Assembly: GCA_003520555.1 (NCBI GenBank)
Contig: DOUO01000137.1
Span: 935-8,962 of the forward strand
Direction: 5' to 3'
From: Oscillospiraceae bacterium
GTDB lineage: Bacteria > Bacillota > Clostridia > Oscillospirales > Acutalibacteraceae
DNA: 8,028 nucleotides
Numbering within the stretch: position 1 is the stretch's first letter; every line of letters begins with the position of its first letter. Position numbers and translations under genes: made by a program. The notes under the pieces were generated by a model. It had not been told where the DNA came from. It worked only from the letters and a program-made list of their open reading frames with translations, and did not search any database. Shown here piece by piece: positions 6,021 through 8,028 of the stretch.

Positions 6021-7178
6021 TTACTTTGTTATTAAACACACACATTCAATGTGGCTTGTGTGCGGAAACATGTCCACGGGCTGAATTTTACGCACTCTGT
6101 AGCCGCTGTTTTGGCATAAATAACGCAAATCTCTTGCCAGGGTTTCCGGGTTGCAGCTTACATAAACCACGGTTTTCGGCGACATCGCAATCAGCGAATC
6201 AAGAAAGACCGCGCTGCTGCCCGAACGCGGCGGATCCATAAACACAACGTCCGCGCGTTCGTTTTCGCGCGCGGCTTCGCGCATAAACGCGCCGGCGTCT
6301 CCCTTGTAAAAGCGTATGTTCTTAAGCCCGTTTGATTTGGCGTTGTCAATTGCGTCGCGCACGGCGTCACCGTTCAGCTCAACGCCTATAACCCTTCCGG
6401 CGCCGCGCTTTGCCGCGATAATTCCTATGGTACCTATGCCGCAGTACGCGTCAAGCACGGTTTCTTTTCCCTTAAGTCCGGCAAATTCAATCGCCTTGCC
6501 GTAAAGCACCTCGGTTTGAACAGGGTTAATCTGATAAAAGCTTTTCGGTGAAATTTTAAATCTGCATCCGCACAGAACGTCCTCAATATATCCCTTGCCG
6601 TAAAGGATGTTCTGCTTTTTGCCGAGCACCAGATTTGTGTCGTACGGGTTAATGTTTTGCACTATTGTGGTAATTTCCGGGAATTTTTGCCGTATTGCCT
6701 TCACAAAATTATTTTTGGAAGGGAACACCGCCGTTCCCGTGACAAGCACAAGCATAACCTGATTTGTGGCAAAGCCGCGCTTTACAAGTATATGGCGCAA
6801 AAACCCCCTGTGCGCGTCCTCGTTGTATGCAGTCATCTTAAACGACGGCATAAGCCTGCGCACCGCGGTAATGATTTTGTCGGCGGTCACATCCTCAATT
6901 TGGCACGAATCAATACCCACAACATTGTGGCTGCCGGACTGGTACACACCGGAAATAATCTTGCCGTTTCTGCTTGTGTAAAACGCCGCCTGCACCTTGT
7001 TGCGGTAATGGTAAGGATTGTCCATGCCCGCAATCGGCAGGGGTTTTTGAAACTTTTTTAAATATCGGTCAACCTTGTTCTGTTTAAATTCAAGCTGTTC
7101 GGCGTAGGTCATGTTCTGAAGCTGACATCCGCCGCATTTTTTATAAACCGGACAAATACCCGGGCGGTTGTTTTTCAT
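6021..7178 (-). CDS. rlmD: 23S rRNA (uracil-C5)-methyltransferase, RlmD/RlmCD (RumA) family
   Basis: This SAM-dependent enzyme makes 5-methyluridine in 23S rRNA: U1939 for RlmD, and also U747 for Bacillus RlmCD. It is 385 aa from ATG 7178, with AAAGGA (7188-7193) 9 nt upstream. Four cysteines for a 4Fe-4S cluster are present: C9, C15, C18 (CPVYKKCGGC) and C92. The central RNA-binding part is followed by the FYQIN motif (Q216), then the SAM fold with LDAYCGIGTIG (242-252), VELN (266-269) and MDPPRSG (314-320). The catalytic nucleophile is C342 in VSCNPETLARDL, and E378 in the C-terminal HIECV is the likely base. The N-terminal TRAM domain of E. coli RlmD is absent, explaining the shorter length. 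Whether the target is U1939, U747 or both cannot be told, and TrmA-like tRNA activity is less likely. It leads a two-gene operon with the ACT protein. Confidence 0.93.
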   Translation of the reverse strand: MKNNRPGICPVYKKCGGCQLQNMTYAEQLEFKQNKVDRYLKKFQKPLPIAGMDNPYHYRNKVQAAFYTSRNGKIISGVYQSGSHNVVGIDSCQIEDVTADKIITAVRRLMPSFKMTAYNEDAHRGFLRHILVKRGFATNQVMLVLVTGTAVFPSKNNFVKAIRQKFPEITTIVQNINPYDTNLVLGKKQNILYGKGYIEDVLCGCRFKISPKSFYQINPVQTEVLYGKAIEFAGLKGKETVLDAYCGIGTIGIIAAKRGAGRVIGVELNGDAVRDAIDNAKSNGLKNIRFYKGDAGAFMREAARENERADVVFMDPPRSGSSAVFLDSLIAMSPKTVVYVSCNPETLARDLRYLCQNSGYRVRKIQPVDMFPHTSHIECVCLITK

Positions 7179-7199
7179 ACTTATCAGTCCTTTGTTATA

Positions 7200-7228
7200 A
7201 TTCTAACATCAGCGGCGCGAAATGGCAA
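7200..7228 (-). promoter_or_regulatory. Candidate promoter for the rlmD-ACT operon
   Basis: Reading the minus strand, TTGCCA (7228-7223) and TAGAAT (7205-7200) are 17 bp apart, each with five of six consensus bases. The start would fall near 7193, at the edge of the ribosome binding site (7193-7188), so the leader would be very short. A TATAAC at 7199-7194 is an alternative -10, but with a poorer -35. Confidence 0.5.
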
Positions 7229-7310
7229 GCGCGGCAGTAAAAAATCTGCACATTTTACATTTGAAACAGCCTGTGATTTTGTACTTTGATATAAAAAACA
7301 GTTAATACTA

Positions 7311-7339
7311 TTGACTTTTTAAATATTTAAGAATATACT
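7311..7339 (+). promoter_or_regulatory. Promoter of glnN
   Basis: TTGACT at 7311-7316 and TATACT at 7334-7339 are 17 bp apart, in an AT-rich stretch. Transcription would start near 7346, about 90 nt before the ATG. Only about 3-8 nt would then precede the hairpins in the leader. Confidence 0.78.
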
Positions 7340-7348
7340 ATCAACAAG

Positions 7349-7364
7349 ACAGCAACGGCGCTGT
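7349..7364 (+). promoter_or_regulatory. Possible antiterminator hairpin with an A1/G4 hexaloop (ANTAR-like) in the glnN leader
   Basis: ACAGC (7349-7353) pairs perfectly with GCTGT (7360-7364) around the six-base loop AACGGC. It uses 11 bases of the terminator's 5' arm (7354-7364), so this hairpin and the terminator cannot form together. ANTAR-domain antiterminators are known to bind paired stem-loops with hexanucleotide loops carrying A at position 1 and G at position 4, and they control nitrogen genes in Clostridia. I find only one such loop here and no ANTAR gene in the window, so the assignment is tentative. The 5-bp stem could be a chance feature. Confidence 0.35.
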
Positions 7365-7390
7365 GGGCAACACCCGCAGTGCCGTTTTTT
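7354..7390 (+). terminator. Intrinsic terminator (attenuator) in the glnN leader
   Basis: A 14-bp stem (7354-7367 with 7373-7386, two G-U pairs) closes a 5-nt loop CAACA and runs into six T residues (7385-7390). It lies after the predicted glnN promoter and 45 nt before the glnN start codon. No coding gene precedes it on this strand, so it most likely attenuates glnN, releasing a transcript of about 45 nt unless antitermination occurs. Confidence 0.82.
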
Positions 7391-7435
7391 CTGAATAAGA
7401 AATATAATAAACTGTAATAACGGGAGAGTATTGAT

Positions 7436-8028
7436 ATGACAAAAGTTCCTGAAATGTTCGGAAAATATGTATTTAACGATCAGAAAATGCAGGAAAGACT
7501 GCCGAAATCGACCTACAAAGCGCTCAAAAAAACCATTCAGGACGGCGAACCGCTTGACTTAAGCGTTGCTAACGTTGTGGCAACCGCCATGAAGGACTGG
7601 GCAATAGAAATGGGCTGCACACACTACACCCACTGGTTCCAGCCCATGACGGGCGTTACCGCCGAAAAGCACGACAGCTTTATCCAGCCCAACGGCGACG
7701 GCGTAATCATGGAGTTTTCGGGCAAGGAGCTTATCAAGGGCGAACCCGACGCTTCGTCATTCCCCAGCGGCGGAATCCGCGCGACCTTTGAAGCCCGCGG
7801 CTACACAACCTGGGATCCCACATCTCCGGCGTTTGTACGCGACGGCTCGCTTTATATTCCCACCGCGTTCTGTTCTTACACAGGCGAGGTTCTTGACAAA
7901 AAAACTCCCCTTCTGCGTTCAATGGAGAAAATCAGCAGCGAAGCCGTAAGAATTCTTCATCTTCTGGGTAAAACCGATGTAACCAGAGTTATAACCACCG
8001 TAGGTCCCGAGCAGGAGTACTTCCTTAT
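7436..8028 (+). CDS. glnN: Glutamine synthetase type III, N-terminal part (runs off the window)
   Basis: This enzyme makes glutamine from glutamate, ammonia and ATP, the main ammonium-assimilation step, in the cytoplasm. The first 197 codons are present out of the roughly 700 usual for GSIII. The start is ATG 7436, with GGGAGAG (7422-7428) 7 nt upstream. The frame is open to the edge. GSIII marks are [20 protein letters not shown] (101-120), then [13 protein letters not shown] (121-133), and GPEQEYFL at the end (190-197), where E192 and E194 correspond to metal-binding glutamates of the active site. GSIII is larger than types I/II and lacks the type I adenylylation control. Regulation is probably at transcription: own promoter and an attenuator-like terminator in the leader. 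It is divergent from rlmD, 257 bp away. Confidence 0.95.
   Translation, partial: MTKVPEMFGKYVFNDQKMQERLPKSTYKALKKTIQDGEPLDLSVANVVATAMKDWAIEMGCTHYTHWFQPMTGVTAEKHDSFIQPNGDGVIMEFSGKELIKGEPDASSFPSGGIRATFEARGYTTWDPTSPAFVRDGSLYIPTAFCSYTGEVLDKKTPLLRSMEKISSEAVRILHLLGKTDVTRVITTVGPEQEYFL

Noticed and set aside
7305..7341. Direct repeat ATACTAT at 7305-7311 and 7335-7341
   Set aside because: Seven AT-rich bases overlapping promoter boxes; too short and too expected to propose as an operator.
7403..7408. TATAAT as a second glnN promoter after the terminator
   Set aside because: The hexamer 17 bp upstream (TGCCGT) is a poor -35 box and lies in the terminator arm, so the 7311-7339 promoter is preferred.
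7734..7922. Minus-strand 62-codon frame inside glnN
   Set aside because: It is a shadow of the clearly conserved glnN reading frame.

Overview
The window looks like chromosomal DNA of a low-to-mid GC Clostridia bacterium (Oscillospiraceae/Ruminococcaceae-like is my best guess). The reasons are strong AGGAGG-type ribosome binding sites, near-consensus sigma-A promoters with 17-bp spacers, U-tract terminators, TTG start codons, a type III glutamine synthetase and a TRAM-less RlmD-family enzyme. Nothing in it marks a mobile element: I see no transposase, integrase, phage gene, CRISPR array or long repeat.

Left part (about 80-4440, all on +). Three proteins with CxxC zinc ribbons lie close together: a 332-aa protein with one ribbon, a long polar linker and about four membrane helices; a 170-aa soluble protein with three ribbons; and a 127-aa protein with one ribbon and one membrane helix. 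Between the second and third is an AzgA/PbuG-type NCS2 purine permease. The third overlaps by 4 nt a TraX-family multi-spanning membrane protein. Each of the first three genes has its own promoter, and the genes at 149, 1272 and 3696 are followed by good intrinsic terminators. Two genes (permease and TraX-like) most likely start at TTG.

Middle (4417-5641). A hairpin shared by both strands separates TraX from a convergent SprT-like zinc metallopeptidase. Divergent to that gene is tRNA-Cys(GCA) with a perfect consensus promoter, encoded CCA and its own terminator, followed by a nucleoside 2-deoxyribosyltransferase (base exchange in nucleoside salvage). The transferase fits thematically with the upstream purine permease, but no operon links them.

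Right part (5638-8028). On the minus strand an RlmD/RlmCD-family 23S rRNA m5U methyltransferase is followed 11 nt later by a small ACT-domain protein whose stop codon overlaps that of the deoxyribosyltransferase tail to tail. Divergently, glnN (type III glutamine synthetase) runs off the right edge. Its leader holds a strong promoter, then an intrinsic terminator before the gene. A small hairpin with a hexanucleotide loop (A at position 1, G at 4) is mutually exclusive with that terminator. This is the most interesting signal in the window, since it suggests transcription attenuation of glnN, possibly by an ANTAR-type antiterminator. The rest is mostly housekeeping sequence, and I do not see clear evidence of an undescribed multi-gene system.
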